From CAZHCA01 sp964530825 (lineage in GTDB: Bacteria; Bacteroidota; Bacteroidia; Chitinophagales; Saprospiraceae), in the NCBI GenBank assembly GCA_964530825.1, contig CAZHCA010000002.1, positions 300,237 to 364,236 on the forward strand: a DNA stretch of 64,000 bases. The letters are read 5' to 3'. The notes beneath the pieces are model-generated. The model worked only from the letters and a program-made list of their open reading frames with translations. It ran no database searches and had not been told where the DNA came from. Positions within the stretch are counted from its first letter, which is position 1. Each line of letters starts with the position of its first letter. Shown here piece after piece: positions 27,290-37,045 of this stretch. The position numbers were made by a program, and so were the translations under genes.

Positions 27290-28183
27290 ATGACACGAAT
27301 ACTGTTTTTTGTAGTGTTTACCCTTGCTCCGATGGTTCAGGTGCAGGCCCAAAGCGGCTGGACCCAAAAACAAAAGGCTGGATATTTTAAACTCAACCAG
27401 AGTGTTATTCGCGCCGATCAGTTTTTTAATCCCGACGGTGATCTCATTGATATCACCACCACCTCAGTATACAGCACCGTGCTTTATGGGGAATACGGTC
27501 TTAATGATCGACTTACCGCTTTGATAAATGCCCAATTGTTTGTTCGAAGCACTATCAATAATGTGGAGAGTCGCATCGATGGGGAAGCTATCCCAGGTGA
27601 TGAATTCAATGGCCTGGGGGAGATTCAGCTGGGATTAAAATATGGAATTGTCACGAGCGGGCCCATTGTACTAGCAGCTTCCGGGCAGTTGAAACTGCCC
27701 TCAGGTGAGAATGTCGGCGGGGCAACAGAGCTCCTGCAAACTGGCGATGGAGCATGGGGAGCATTAGGGATGCTCCATGCTTCGCATTCTTTCTATCCAA
27801 GCCCCTTTTATGCAAACCTTTCCGTTGGTTATCAGTGGCGTGGCACCGCAGACCTGGATTACAGTAGCGGCCTGGTAAGAGTTAATTATGACGACGCCTT
27901 TGTTTGGGCTGGAGAACTGGGGTGGACTCCAAATGAGAAATGGGCGCTCGCCTTAAAATGGACTCAGGTTCAACCTTTCGGATCAGACGGATCTGAGGGC
28001 ATTACCGGCAGTTCTTCTATATTTGGAAACCGCTTAACGTATTTCGCAATTATCCCGGAAGTCAACTATATCGTGCAGAATTGGGGCTTTTCTGCTTCTG
28101 TTGGAAGTGTATTTTTTGCCAAGAACATCTTAGCAGCTCCCAGTTTTAATCTGGGTGTGTTTTTCCTGCTGAATGAAAAGTGA
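27290..28183 (+). CDS. Outer-membrane beta-barrel protein (transporter-like)
   Basis: A 297-residue protein with a signal peptide (MTRILFFVVFTLAPMVQVQAQ) and a succession of amphipathic strands ending in FNLGVFFLLNEK, typical of Bacteroidota outer-membrane barrels. Features such as TVLYGEYGLNDRLTALINAQ and GLGEIQLGLKYG resemble the PF13557 (MetA-pathway phenol degradation-like) barrel family, but substrate and function cannot be read from the sequence. It is coupled to the DM13 lipoprotein gene by a 21-bp gap. Confidence 0.75.
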   Translation: MTRILFFVVFTLAPMVQVQAQSGWTQKQKAGYFKLNQSVIRADQFFNPDGDLIDITTTSVYSTVLYGEYGLNDRLTALINAQLFVRSTINNVESRIDGEAIPGDEFNGLGEIQLGLKYGIVTSGPIVLAASGQLKLPSGENVGGATELLQTGDGAWGALGMLHASHSFYPSPFYANLSVGYQWRGTADLDYSSGLVRVNYDDAFVWAGELGWTPNEKWALALKWTQVQPFGSDGSEGITGSSSIFGNRLTYFAIIPEVNYIVQNWGFSASVGSVFFAKNILAAPSFNLGVFFLLNEK

Positions 28184-28803
28184 TTTTACGTCAAAGAAAC
28201 TTGAGAGGCAAACTAAAAAAACTGTTTTTCTTGAGCGTTCTCCAAGGGTACCGTCGCATCGCATCTGTCCAAAACGGAGCCATTCCTTTCGGATCGCTGA
28301 TAACTCGGGCTGGAATGCTTGCCTTATCGCCCACCATATACTGGGGCGTTTAAGAATTGAGAAGACCAACTAATATTCTAAACGCCATCCTGCCCACATT
28401 CCTGAAAATAGTAACAAGCATGGCGGTTCTTTGGGCCCCAACACCCTATCTACTCGCTGGAAACCTATTGTTTTCCTTGTCCCAGAAGGATTTGTTTCAA
28501 AGCGGGCAAACCGCCAAGCTATGGTTCTGGCGTTTAAGCTATAGAATTTGAATTAACGCTCTGACCATGGGCTTTACTTAACGGGTTGCCCTGATATTTA
28601 AAAAGAGGAAAACGGCGCTGGACTCGCAGTAGTTACCATGACGGCGGATTGAGCACGATCGCTGCGACTAGGCCGAGAACTAGCTGTATCCTTTGGGCAC
28701 GGCTAGTGCCGGATTGGAGGTACTCGGTACAAAATTTGCTTACTTTAGCTCCGTCATGAATTTTTCAGTGAGCCCGTACGTTTTTGGCATTAGGCGGTAG
28801 GCT
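28184..28803. other. 620-bp non-coding gap, possible coding remnants
   Basis: No intact gene is visible. Short open stretches occur, for example a plus-strand stretch ending in RANRQAMVLAFKL near 28550 that resembles the last strand of an outer-membrane barrel, and a hydrophobic stretch GAIPFGSLITRAGMLAL near 28290. None has a supported start or family. The AraC promoter should lie near the right end. Confidence 0.4.
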
Positions 28804-29904
28804 ATGATCTATATTGCAGGTATAAGCATTTCTTTATTTGCTGCGGCATTAATTTTATATAAAAAGAATAAATCGAGGTCTGATCTTTTCCTTTTTATTT
28901 GGATGCTGGTGCTGGCCTTCCATTTATATTTATACGATGTCAATTTTGCTGGAACACACTACGAACGTCCCCATTTATTGGGGATAGAGATTCCATTGCC
29001 GCTGATTCATGGTGTATTGCTGTATTTCTATGTGTCGTCTATAACAAACCAGTTTCCTAAGCCACCTTGGGTCGCTTTGCTCCATTTGGTCCCGATCAGC
29101 ATAGGGTACCTGTACCTCATTCCTTTTTTCCATTCCACTGCAGCACAGAAAATGGTCCTTTTTAATCAAGGATTTACAAGCTACGAGGGCTTTATGCACT
29201 ACGGGCTATTACTGATTTTCCTTTCCGGGATAGTGTATGTGATCTGGTGTATCATTTTGCTCCGTAAGCATAAACGGAATATTCGTGATCAATTTTCCGA
29301 TATCCAAGAGGTTCAATTAAGCTGGCTGCAGTTTCTTACCTATGGTTTGGGAGCCATTTGGAGTATCGTCGTATGCACCAATAATGATGTTTACATTTTT
29401 TCGGGCGTAGCGATTTTTGTCATGCTGATTGGTTTTTTTGGCGTACAGCAAAGAACCATTTTTGTTAGCTCGCAAGTCGCATTAACTAAACTGGAAACAG
29501 GGGTAATAGAAGCCTTGGATGAAAAGAAGAAGTATGCCAGGTCCGGGTTGAAAGAGCACATAGCGGATGACATCCACGAGAAGCTAATGCACTTGTTCGT
29601 CCAGGAAGAATACTTCAAAAGGAATAATCTTTCCCTCAATGAGTTAGCTGCAGAGCTGGATATTCATCCTAATTATTTGTCGCAAATCATCAACGAAAAG
29701 GCGGGTAAGAGTTTTTATGACTTTGTAAATACTTTTCGCCTGGAAGCCTTCAAAAAAATGGTAAAAGACGGTAAGAACAAAGATTTCACCTTGCTGGCAT
29801 TAGCCTACGATTGCGGATTTAATTCTAAATCCTCCTTTAATCGCTACTTCAAAAAAAGTACTGGTCAGACCCCTTCCAATTTTGTTAAATCCATCGTAGA
29901 ATAA
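28804..29904 (+). CDS. AraC family transcriptional regulator with membrane-embedded N terminus
   Basis: A 366-residue regulator. The first 220 residues contain about six or seven hydrophobic helices (for example ISISLFAAALILY, LPLIHGVLLYFYVSS, IFVMLIGFFGV), and the C-terminal hundred residues form an HTH_18 AraC DNA-binding domain (LSLNELAAELDIHPNYLSQII, then FTLLALAYDCGFNSKSSFNRYFKKSTGQTP). This membrane-sensor/AraC fusion is common in Bacteroidota and should transduce an envelope or external signal directly to DNA. It is about 100 bp upstream of the M28 peptidase gene on the same strand, a possible target. Confidence 0.9.
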   Translation: MIYIAGISISLFAAALILYKKNKSRSDLFLFIWMLVLAFHLYLYDVNFAGTHYERPHLLGIEIPLPLIHGVLLYFYVSSITNQFPKPPWVALLHLVPISIGYLYLIPFFHSTAAQKMVLFNQGFTSYEGFMHYGLLLIFLSGIVYVIWCIILLRKHKRNIRDQFSDIQEVQLSWLQFLTYGLGAIWSIVVCTNNDVYIFSGVAIFVMLIGFFGVQQRTIFVSSQVALTKLETGVIEALDEKKKYARSGLKEHIADDIHEKLMHLFVQEEYFKRNNLSLNELAAELDIHPNYLSQIINEKAGKSFYDFVNTFRLEAFKKMVKDGKNKDFTLLALAYDCGFNSKSSFNRYFKKSTGQTPSNFVKSIVE

Positions 29905-30010
29905 AAAGGCATTCTGTTTTTTCCGTATGAAAATGGGTGCCAGTTGGTAAGATGAAGCGTTTCCACTGCTGCAGCAACCGAGGTTTGTTCAAATTTTAAA
30001 CGGAACAACC

Positions 30011-31672
30011 ATGCGAATTCTTAGATTCTTTCTTTCAGGAATTATTTTATCGTTAACCTTGGTAACCCCACTTTCATTAACCGCTCAAGAAATAAAACGC
30101 GAAGTACTTGCTGCGAGCGATGCTATTGACTACGATTACTTTTTCAGACACCTCAATTATTTGTCCTGTGATGAAATAAAAGGACGTGGTGTCGGCTCGC
30201 CTGGGTATAACATGGCAGCAAATTATGTTGCTGGCGAATTCGAGAAAAACGGGTTGGTGCCATTTGGAGATAACGGCGGGTATTTTCAATCGGTAGCACT
30301 AGTAAAGACGTCTATTGAGAAAGGTTCTTTTCAACTTCGCGTTGAAAATAATTCGGAGTGGATCACTGCTGATTACGGCGCTGATGTAAGTGTTGTATTA
30401 AATCCAAAAGCTGAGAGAGTCGATGAAAGGCAGCAGGTAGCTTTTGTCGGTTATGGAAATATCCTTCCGGAAAAAGGTATAAACGACTATGACGGGGTCG
30501 ATGTAAGAGGAATGACAGTTGTTGTGGCACTGGGAGGGCCAAAGGGAATGGAAGATCCGGTTTTCAACGATCGAAACACAAAATTTGATAATGCTGTCTC
30601 CAGTGGGGCTAGTGGTATTATTCTTTTTTACCCCAGAGCCAATTTGCTGCAGAACGTGATATTCAGGCAAGTACATGGTTTTTTATCAAAAGAAATGCTT
30701 TCTCTTGTCGATCCTCTAATCGAAAGTTCAATAGGAAATGATTCCCTGAGGCTCCTGTTATTTGCAAAGAAGCGATTTGTAAAAGAGCTTTTCACCCTGA
30801 ACGGACTATCTCTGCAGAAAGAGCTTCGGAATATTGCTAAAGGCAAGCACGGTAGCAAAGTACTAGGATCCTTGCTTAACTGCCACTACGACCAGAAAAA
30901 TGATAGTATAGTCAGTAAAAACGTAGTCGCTCTGATGACTGGTTCAGATCCTAGGTTGAGAAACGAATACGTTGTATTTGGAGCGCACCTCGATCATTTT
31001 GGAATTGGGAAGCCGGTGAAAGGTGATTCCATATACAATGGAATGTTGGATAATGCTTCGGGCGTATCTGCACTGCTGACCATTTCGAGAACCTTTAGCG
31101 AATTAGCGGAAAGCCCCAAAAGGTCGGTTGTATTTGTCAGCTATACTGCTGAAGAGAACGGCCTATTAGGATCCAGCTTTTTTGCCAACAGAAATCCTAT
31201 TGATGATGGAAAAATCGTGGCGAATGTCAATGTTGACATGTTGGCCCAAACCATCGAAACGGCTGACATGGCCCCTCTAGGCTATTCCCACTCCAATCTT
31301 TCGGAGGCAGCCGACTTTGCGGCAAATGCATTAAACCTGAAAATTGACGATAACAAACAGGCGGAGTTCGACTATATCGAACGAAGCGACCAAATTTCCT
31401 TTATTAAAAAAGGAATTCCAGCCCTTTTTATTACTGGTGGTTTTACAGCCCTTGACCCTCAGAAAAATGGTGAAAAGGTCTTTAAAAGATGGATGAAGAA
31501 AACCTATCATTCTCCATTCGACGATTTGGATCAGGAGTACTCCGATCAAGCTTTTTTGACGGCCATACGGTTTAATTTTTTGACGACCTATTATATAGCC
31601 AATGCAATTAAGGAAATCAAATGGAACAAAAATAGCTGGTTATATGAGAAATATATTTCAGATGCGAAATAA
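30011..31672 (+). CDS. M28 family metallopeptidase with PA domain, exported
   Basis: A 553-residue secreted peptidase with a signal peptide (MRILRFFLSGIILSLTLVTPLSLTAQ). A protease-associated (PA) domain spans about residues 130-225 (VAFVGYGNILPEKG, ASGIILFYPRANL). The M28 zinc aminopeptidase domain has GAHLDHFG (His about 326, Asp 328), MLDNASG, the catalytic SYTAEENGLLGS glutamates, NVNVDML and a final KKTYHSPFDD histidine, which is the full di-zinc ligand set. It should remove N-terminal amino acids from peptides in the periplasm or outside. A strong terminator follows. Confidence 0.92.
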   Translation: MRILRFFLSGIILSLTLVTPLSLTAQEIKREVLAASDAIDYDYFFRHLNYLSCDEIKGRGVGSPGYNMAANYVAGEFEKNGLVPFGDNGGYFQSVALVKTSIEKGSFQLRVENNSEWITADYGADVSVVLNPKAERVDERQQVAFVGYGNILPEKGINDYDGVDVRGMTVVVALGGPKGMEDPVFNDRNTKFDNAVSSGASGIILFYPRANLLQNVIFRQVHGFLSKEMLSLVDPLIESSIGNDSLRLLLFAKKRFVKELFTLNGLSLQKELRNIAKGKHGSKVLGSLLNCHYDQKNDSIVSKNVVALMTGSDPRLRNEYVVFGAHLDHFGIGKPVKGDSIYNGMLDNASGVSALLTISRTFSELAESPKRSVVFVSYTAEENGLLGSSFFANRNPIDDGKIVANVNVDMLAQTIETADMAPLGYSHSNLSEAADFAANALNLKIDDNKQAEFDYIERSDQISFIKKGIPALFITGGFTALDPQKNGEKVFKRWMKKTYHSPFDDLDQEYSDQAFLTAIRFNFLTTYYIANAIKEIKWNKNSWLYEKYISDAK

Positions 31673-31817
31673 GTGATCGGGATATCGTTGTCGTCAGTGC
31701 GAACAGCCTTCCATAGTGGGGTAATTTACCGGTTTCGGAAGTTAGAGGTATTCCTTACTGCAGTCATTTATGAAAAAAGGTTAGGTGGCTCGACTCTTCT
31801 TTTCCTTACCCTTCGCT

Positions 31818-31873
31818 AAAAGCCATCTCAAAATTATCCTTTGGGCTGCGAAAGCATCTTTGAGATGGCTTTT
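31818..31873 (+). terminator. Hairpin terminator after the M28 peptidase gene
   Basis: AAAAGCCATCTCAAA (31818-31832) and TTTGAGATGGCTTTT (31859-31873) form a perfect 15-bp stem with a 26-base loop. It stands in the 409-bp gap between the peptidase and the carbonic anhydrase; nothing else identifiable is seen in that gap. Confidence 0.75.
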
Positions 31874-32081
31874 AATAGCATTACCTATTTATCCGTTCAT
31901 TCAGGCATGCGGTGTTACTGCAAATCCGGCTATGGAGTTGATCGCATAATGGGTATTCGGTAGGACGGGCTAACGATGATATGAACCGGTCGGGCTTGAG
32001 TAGTGTCCTATGGATTAACCGTACACAATTAAAGTCGGGACGCAATCTTCCGAAATCCTTAACCCTTTAACTTTAAACAAG

Positions 32082-32843
32082 ATGAAAGCAGTCGAAATTT
32101 TGACATTAGGTATCGCCAGTTTAATGTTACTTTCCAATTGTAATCAAGAAGGGGAAGGGGCTCCTTCCACTCCTGAGAGAGAAGATATAGTGGGTTTGGT
32201 GGAAGACGTATTGACAAAAGAAGAACAGGATGCCCTCACCCCCGATATGGTTATTCAGTCCTTCAAGGAAGGCAACGAACGTTTCATGCGAAATGACCTA
32301 ACCATAAGAGATTATTCCAAGCAGGTGCGGAAAAGTACTGGTGCACAGTACCCCAAAGCAATCGTTTTATCCTGTGTGGACAGCCGCGTGCCGGTTGAGG
32401 TGGTGCTGGACCGGGGGATCGGCGATATCTTTGTGGCCAGGGTGGCTGGAAATTTCGTAAATGAAGATATACTAGGCAGTATGGAGTTTGCCTGTAAAGT
32501 CTCTGGTTCGAAGCTCATTCTGGTCATGGGGCATGAGTATTGCGGTGCGGTGAAGGCAGCTATTGATGATGTCCAACTGGGAAACATCACTCCGATGTTA
32601 TCCAACATCCGACCCGCAGTTGAGACCGTAGCTTATGAAGGAGACCGATCCTCGGGGAACGCCGAATTTTTACACCTTGTATGCGAACAGAATATCGCGA
32701 ATACTATCGACCGGATACGCTCTGAAAGTCCAATACTCAAAGGAATGGAGGAGGAAGGGGCCATTAAAATCATCGGTGCAGTGTACGATATGTACAGCGG
32801 AAAAGTAACCTACCTGGATAGATCACAGACTGACATGCAGTAA
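32082..32843 (+). CDS. Beta-class carbonic anhydrase, exported lipoprotein
   Basis: A 253-residue protein. The zinc ligands and dyad of beta-carbonic anhydrases are present: Cys98, Asp100 and Arg102 in CVDSRVP, and His151 and Cys154 in GHEYCGAVKAA. The N terminus is a lipoprotein signal (LASLMLLSNC-type lipobox, cysteine about residue 20), so the enzyme should be anchored in the cell envelope and interconvert CO2 and bicarbonate outside the cytoplasm. Beta-carbonic anhydrases are usually cytosolic; envelope versions occur in some Bacteroidota. It is a stand-alone gene. Confidence 0.92.
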   Translation: MKAVEILTLGIASLMLLSNCNQEGEGAPSTPEREDIVGLVEDVLTKEEQDALTPDMVIQSFKEGNERFMRNDLTIRDYSKQVRKSTGAQYPKAIVLSCVDSRVPVEVVLDRGIGDIFVARVAGNFVNEDILGSMEFACKVSGSKLILVMGHEYCGAVKAAIDDVQLGNITPMLSNIRPAVETVAYEGDRSSGNAEFLHLVCEQNIANTIDRIRSESPILKGMEEEGAIKIIGAVYDMYSGKVTYLDRSQTDMQ

Positions 32844-32977
32844 CTCCAAGACGGGCAAGCATACCAAAGCCTGCCCATTGGAGCATTCAAAGGGAGTAAG
32901 TCCTGGAACCTTCCGGTTTTTCCGCCGTTAAGGGTATGCATGCATACATCCCCAACCGAAATTTCGACTTCACCATT

Positions 32978-33904
32978 ATGAAAAAGATTACCCTGTTAGA
33001 TGGCGGCCTCGGTCAGGAGATATACCGGCGTGCGGGGGCGCCTGCCCATCCCTTATGGTCGATTAAAGTAATGATGGACCAGCCGGAAATCGTGCAAGCT
33101 GTTCACCAGGATTTCATCCGGGCCGGCGCCCGGGTGATCACGATTAATAGCTATACGGCCACCCCTACCCGACTCCGGCGCGACGGGGAGGCTGACTGGT
33201 TTGAGCGGCTTCAGGGGCAGGCCATAGACATCGCTCTAGCTGCACGCGACGAGCTGGGAGCAGCGGCTGAACCGGTGCAGATTGCCGGCTGCTTACCCCC
33301 ATTATTCGGCAGTTATGTTTCGGACGAGCGTGCCTTTGCTGCCCTCAAGCAGGAATATGAGCAAATCGTCGCGATCCAGGCACCCCGGGTCGACGTTTTG
33401 CTCATTGAAACCATCGCCGGTATTACCGAAGCCAAAGCCGCAACCGAAGCCGCCCTGGAAAGCGGTAAGCCCGTTGGCCTAAGTTTCACACTGTCCGATA
33501 AACTTCCCGGCCGGCTTCGCTCCGGAGAAACCATCGAAGCCGCTTTGGAGGCAATGGCTCTCTATCCGCTGCATGCGCTTCTATTCAATTGCTCTTACCC
33601 GGAAACGATTACGCAGGGCTTGGCAGCCCTGAGGCGTCAGGATAAGCCCTACGGCGGTTACGCTAATGGTTTTACGGCTGTCGATCCCTTGCAACCAGGC
33701 GGAACGGTAGAGGTACTTTCAGCCCGTCAGGACTTAGACGAAACGACTTATGCTGCCCATGCTATAGGATGGGTAAAGGATGGCGCCTCCATCATCGGTG
33801 GCTGCTGTGAAGTAGGGCCGTCTTATATTGCCCGTCTCGGGTCGGAGTTGCAGCAGGCAGGCTATAGCATTGCGCCCCTCTACTCTAATAGCAGGAAGTC
33901 GTGA
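32978..33904 (+). CDS. Homocysteine S-methyltransferase family protein
   Basis: A 308-residue cobalamin-independent methyltransferase (MmuM/BHMT fold). The start KKITLLDGGLGQEIYRR is the family N-terminal signature; the zinc cysteines appear in LLFNCSYPE and in the C-terminal GGCCEVGPSYI. It should transfer a methyl group from S-methylmethionine or a related donor to homocysteine. I chose the ATG at 32978, since the upstream ATG at 32936 adds 14 residues without family counterpart. It is convergent with uxaB. Confidence 0.9.
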   Translation: MKKITLLDGGLGQEIYRRAGAPAHPLWSIKVMMDQPEIVQAVHQDFIRAGARVITINSYTATPTRLRRDGEADWFERLQGQAIDIALAARDELGAAAEPVQIAGCLPPLFGSYVSDERAFAALKQEYEQIVAIQAPRVDVLLIETIAGITEAKAATEAALESGKPVGLSFTLSDKLPGRLRSGETIEAALEAMALYPLHALLFNCSYPETITQGLAALRRQDKPYGGYANGFTAVDPLQPGGTVEVLSARQDLDETTYAAHAIGWVKDGASIIGGCCEVGPSYIARLGSELQQAGYSIAPLYSNSRKS

Positions 33905-33986
33905 GGGTGGCATGTATTATAGTTGCATAGTCAGCAATAGGTGATTGACACCTTAAGACCTGCCAACAGTACGGTCTTGTGCAGGC

Positions 33987-35402
33987 TTACAATCCATCCA
34001 AGTCTCGCAGGTATGCTGTAGTTTTCTCACAAAACGAGGATAGATCACAACCCCATATGGTCTTATCAGACAGTAGATGCCTGATCATCGTTGCAGATGA
34101 CCAATTGTTTTTATGTCGCTTCTGCCAGTAGGCCTGCAATCGCCTTGCAGCTTCGGAATCGTCCTGGAATTGTTGTCCTTTCTTTTCGTAAAGCTTGATG
34201 AGGCAAGCCAGGGCGAAAATCAAGCCCTCCGGTAATTTATTGTATTTTTGGTGGTAATCTTGCAGGGAAGGGAGTACCCGTACCCCAAATTTCGCAATTG
34301 AATTCAGTGCGATGCTTTGTAGGCGGTGCTCTATGTAGGGATTGAGAAACCGCTCGAAGGTCGTTTCCAAGTAGGCTTCTGACTCTTCGATGGGTAGGGG
34401 CAGGGTAGGTAATATGTACTCGCGCGCTGTCTGTTTCAGAAAGCTTCCCCACTGCACATCCCCTGCCATCTGTGCTACGGTGGTTAGGCCATGCACCAGG
34501 CCTACTGCTACCATAGTGGTATGAAGCCCATTGAGGATGCGTACTTTTTGCAAACGCGCTAGGTACAGGTCGTCCACTAGCTGGATATTTACAGGTGCCC
34601 CACTGTTTTTGGCGGGAAGCAAATTCTCCAGCGCGGGTTTACGTTCAATCGCCCAAAGATGGAAAGGCTCTGCTACAACCAATAAAGTGTCTTGACAGCC
34701 GAGGGCATAATTGCAGTACTGCTCCCCATCTTTAGGGTAACCGGACACTATACGGTCGACCAATGTATTACAGAAGGTATTTTCAGCAATTAACCATTGT
34801 ATGAAAGATTTGCCAAGTCCCCAATTCGAAGCGCATTGTAAAACTGTCTCTAAGAGTTTGTCGCCATTATTAGCGATTAACTCGCAAGGAAGTATTACGC
34901 AGCCCCGCTTTTCCCGGTCCTCAAAGTGTTGAAACCGGTGGTAAAGCCAGCGGGTCAATTTCCCAGGAAAAGAAGAAGGCGGTGTGTCAGCAAAGCGGTC
35001 GGTTTCGACCAACTGAATACCTGCTTCGGTTGTATTACTGACAATGATATTTAGGCTTGGTATTTGGGCAGTAGCCAGGAACGCTTCCCAGTCTTGGTAA
35101 GGGTGTATGATTTTTTGTATGCAGCTTACCAGCCGTGGCTTTTCTTGCCGCTTCCCATCTTGTAACCCCCGGCTCAGTACGTGGAAAAGACCGTCCTGTG
35201 CGCGTAGGGCTTTATAGTCGCCATTCGCGGTTGGTTTGACGACGATGACGCCTGCTTTAAAGTTTGTTTCCTTATTGAGCACATCTACCATCCAATCTAC
35301 AAAAGCACGCATAAAATTGCCAGCACCAAATTGAAGAATGCGTAGTGGCAAACGGTCGGGGCGGCCTGCCCAATGCTGAGTCAAAGGTGGTAAATTATTC
35401 AT
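33987..35402 (-). CDS. uxaB: Tagaturonate reductase
   Basis: About 471 residues, of the mannitol dehydrogenase/polyol dehydrogenase family. The Rossmann motif LQFGAGNFMRAFVDWM lies near the N terminus, and the catalytic segment KVRILNGLHTTMV holds the conserved lysine and histidine. It reduces tagaturonate to altronate with NADH in galacturonate catabolism. The start at 35402 overlaps the uxaA stop as ATGA, indicating translational coupling; an upstream ATG at 35423 is possible. It is the last gene of the 16-gene minus-strand locus. Confidence 0.92.
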   Translation of the reverse strand: MNNLPPLTQHWAGRPDRLPLRILQFGAGNFMRAFVDWMVDVLNKETNFKAGVIVVKPTANGDYKALRAQDGLFHVLSRGLQDGKRQEKPRLVSCIQKIIHPYQDWEAFLATAQIPSLNIIVSNTTEAGIQLVETDRFADTPPSSFPGKLTRWLYHRFQHFEDREKRGCVILPCELIANNGDKLLETVLQCASNWGLGKSFIQWLIAENTFCNTLVDRIVSGYPKDGEQYCNYALGCQDTLLVVAEPFHLWAIERKPALENLLPAKNSGAPVNIQLVDDLYLARLQKVRILNGLHTTMVAVGLVHGLTTVAQMAGDVQWGSFLKQTAREYILPTLPLPIEESEAYLETTFERFLNPYIEHRLQSIALNSIAKFGVRVLPSLQDYHQKYNKLPEGLIFALACLIKLYEKKGQQFQDDSEAARRLQAYWQKRHKNNWSSATMIRHLLSDKTIWGCDLSSFCEKTTAYLRDLDGL

Positions 35403-37045
35403 AGGGAGATATCTCGTTTCCAAGGTATGAAATCCTCCTGCCTGTTCTGCATCGCTTTGGTGGGCTGCCCGCTCGCTACTTGAATCAGCAACTCCATTAA
35501 TCCATCAGCAGCTTGTTCCAGCGTTGTATGTCCTTCGATGACGTCGCCCGTATCGAAGTCAATAATGTTGGGCATTTGCCGGGCCAGGTTACTATTGCTC
35601 GACACCTTTATCAGAGGGGCTACTGGGTTGCCGGTTGGCGTACCCAAGCCCGTGGTGAAAACGACGAGGTTGGCACCGGAGCCGACCAGGGCTGTCGTAC
35701 TTTCTACGTCGTTTCCAGGAGTGCAAAGCAGGTGCAGGCCAGAGCCATGAGCCGGCTCCGCATAATCCCACACCCCAACTACAGGCGAAGTTCCCCCTTT
35801 TCGGGCCGCTCCTGCTGATTTCATGGCGTCGGTCAGTAGGCCGTCTCGAACATTACCTGGGGAGGGGTTGTCGGCAAAGCTCGAACCAGCCTGCTCTGCC
35901 CGGTTTGCATAAGCTTCCATTAGCTTCATAAATCGCTGGGCTAAATTCCTTGACTGGCAGCGCTGCACCAGTGGGCCTTCTACGCCATTTAGCTCAGGAA
36001 ACTCGGCCAATATTGCAGACCCGCCAAGCGCTATCAGGCGATCGCTGACCAGCCCAAGTACTGGATTGGCGGAAAGGCCCGAAAAGCCATCGGATCCCCC
36101 GCATTCTAAGCCTACCGACAGCTTAGATAGAGGAGCAGGTTGGCGCGTGTAGGAGTCGGCATGAATAAGCCCAGCAAAAGTCGCTTTAAGTGCTGCTGCG
36201 AAAAAAGCATCATCATTGCCCATTTGCTGCCGTTCAAATAGATGCAGCGGCTTGTCAAAATCCGGGTAGTACTTTTTCAGTTCTTCCTTGAGTATTGGAA
36301 TTTGCGCATTCTGGCACCCCAGGCTCAGCACTGTAGCCCCAGCCACATTGGGATGATTGAGGTACCCTGCCAATAGCCGGCAAAAACTACGTGCATCTTG
36401 CCGGGTACCCCCACAACCGCTGTGATGGGTCAGAAAGCGGATGCCATCAACATTTTGAAACACCTTTTCTCTGGCAAGCGAGGCTTTTTCTAACGCCAAT
36501 GGCATGTGCTGTATCGCATCACCGTCCATGCCGCTTTTATAAGCTTTTACCAGGCCCTCTGCGGCGGCCTGTTCCGCTGGAGCAGCTTTATACCCTAGTG
36601 GCGTCAGCAGGGCGTCTTTTAGGCGGCTGACGGTCTGGTTTTCACAAAAAACTAATGGCACTATGACCCAAACGTTGGCCGTCCCGACTTGGCCATTTGA
36701 CCGATGATATCCTTGGAAGATCCGGTTTTCCCAGCGGCGGACCTGCGGAGGGACCCATTTAGGAGGTGCAGCCCAATCTTGAACAGAACCGGTAGCGTGG
36801 CTTATGTTGTCAACGGTCAGCAAACCACCCTCTGGGATGGGCTGTACGACCCGACCAACCGGAATACCATACATTATTACGGTATCGCCTACAGCGAGGG
36901 GGTGGAGTGCAAATTTATGCTTCGCCGGAATGGCTTGTGCCACGCGTACCTTGCCCGTATTAAAGTTAGCTAAAGAGTCTGCTAGTAGAGGGGTGATCGC
37001 TACGCCAACGTTGTCATTACTGTGAATTTGCAGGCTATTTCGCAT
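35399..37045 (-). CDS. uxaA: Altronate dehydratase
   Basis: A 548-residue enzyme with an N-terminal SAF domain (SNDNVGVAITPL to about 100) and the C-terminal UxaA catalytic part (THHSGCGG, GLECGGSDGFSGLSANP, NPSPGN). It dehydrates altronate to 2-keto-3-deoxygluconate (KDG). The start is the ATG at 37045, sharing one base with the TRAP permease stop (TGATG); the open frame upstream is only the shadow of that permease gene. It is coupled to uxaB by an ATGA overlap. Confidence 0.94.
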   Translation of the reverse strand: MRNSLQIHSNDNVGVAITPLLADSLANFNTGKVRVAQAIPAKHKFALHPLAVGDTVIMYGIPVGRVVQPIPEGGLLTVDNISHATGSVQDWAAPPKWVPPQVRRWENRIFQGYHRSNGQVGTANVWVIVPLVFCENQTVSRLKDALLTPLGYKAAPAEQAAAEGLVKAYKSGMDGDAIQHMPLALEKASLAREKVFQNVDGIRFLTHHSGCGGTRQDARSFCRLLAGYLNHPNVAGATVLSLGCQNAQIPILKEELKKYYPDFDKPLHLFERQQMGNDDAFFAAALKATFAGLIHADSYTRQPAPLSKLSVGLECGGSDGFSGLSANPVLGLVSDRLIALGGSAILAEFPELNGVEGPLVQRCQSRNLAQRFMKLMEAYANRAEQAGSSFADNPSPGNVRDGLLTDAMKSAGAARKGGTSPVVGVWDYAEPAHGSGLHLLCTPGNDVESTTALVGSGANLVVFTTGLGTPTGNPVAPLIKVSSNSNLARQMPNIIDFDTGDVIEGHTTLEQAADGLMELLIQVASGQPTKAMQNRQEDFIPWKRDISL

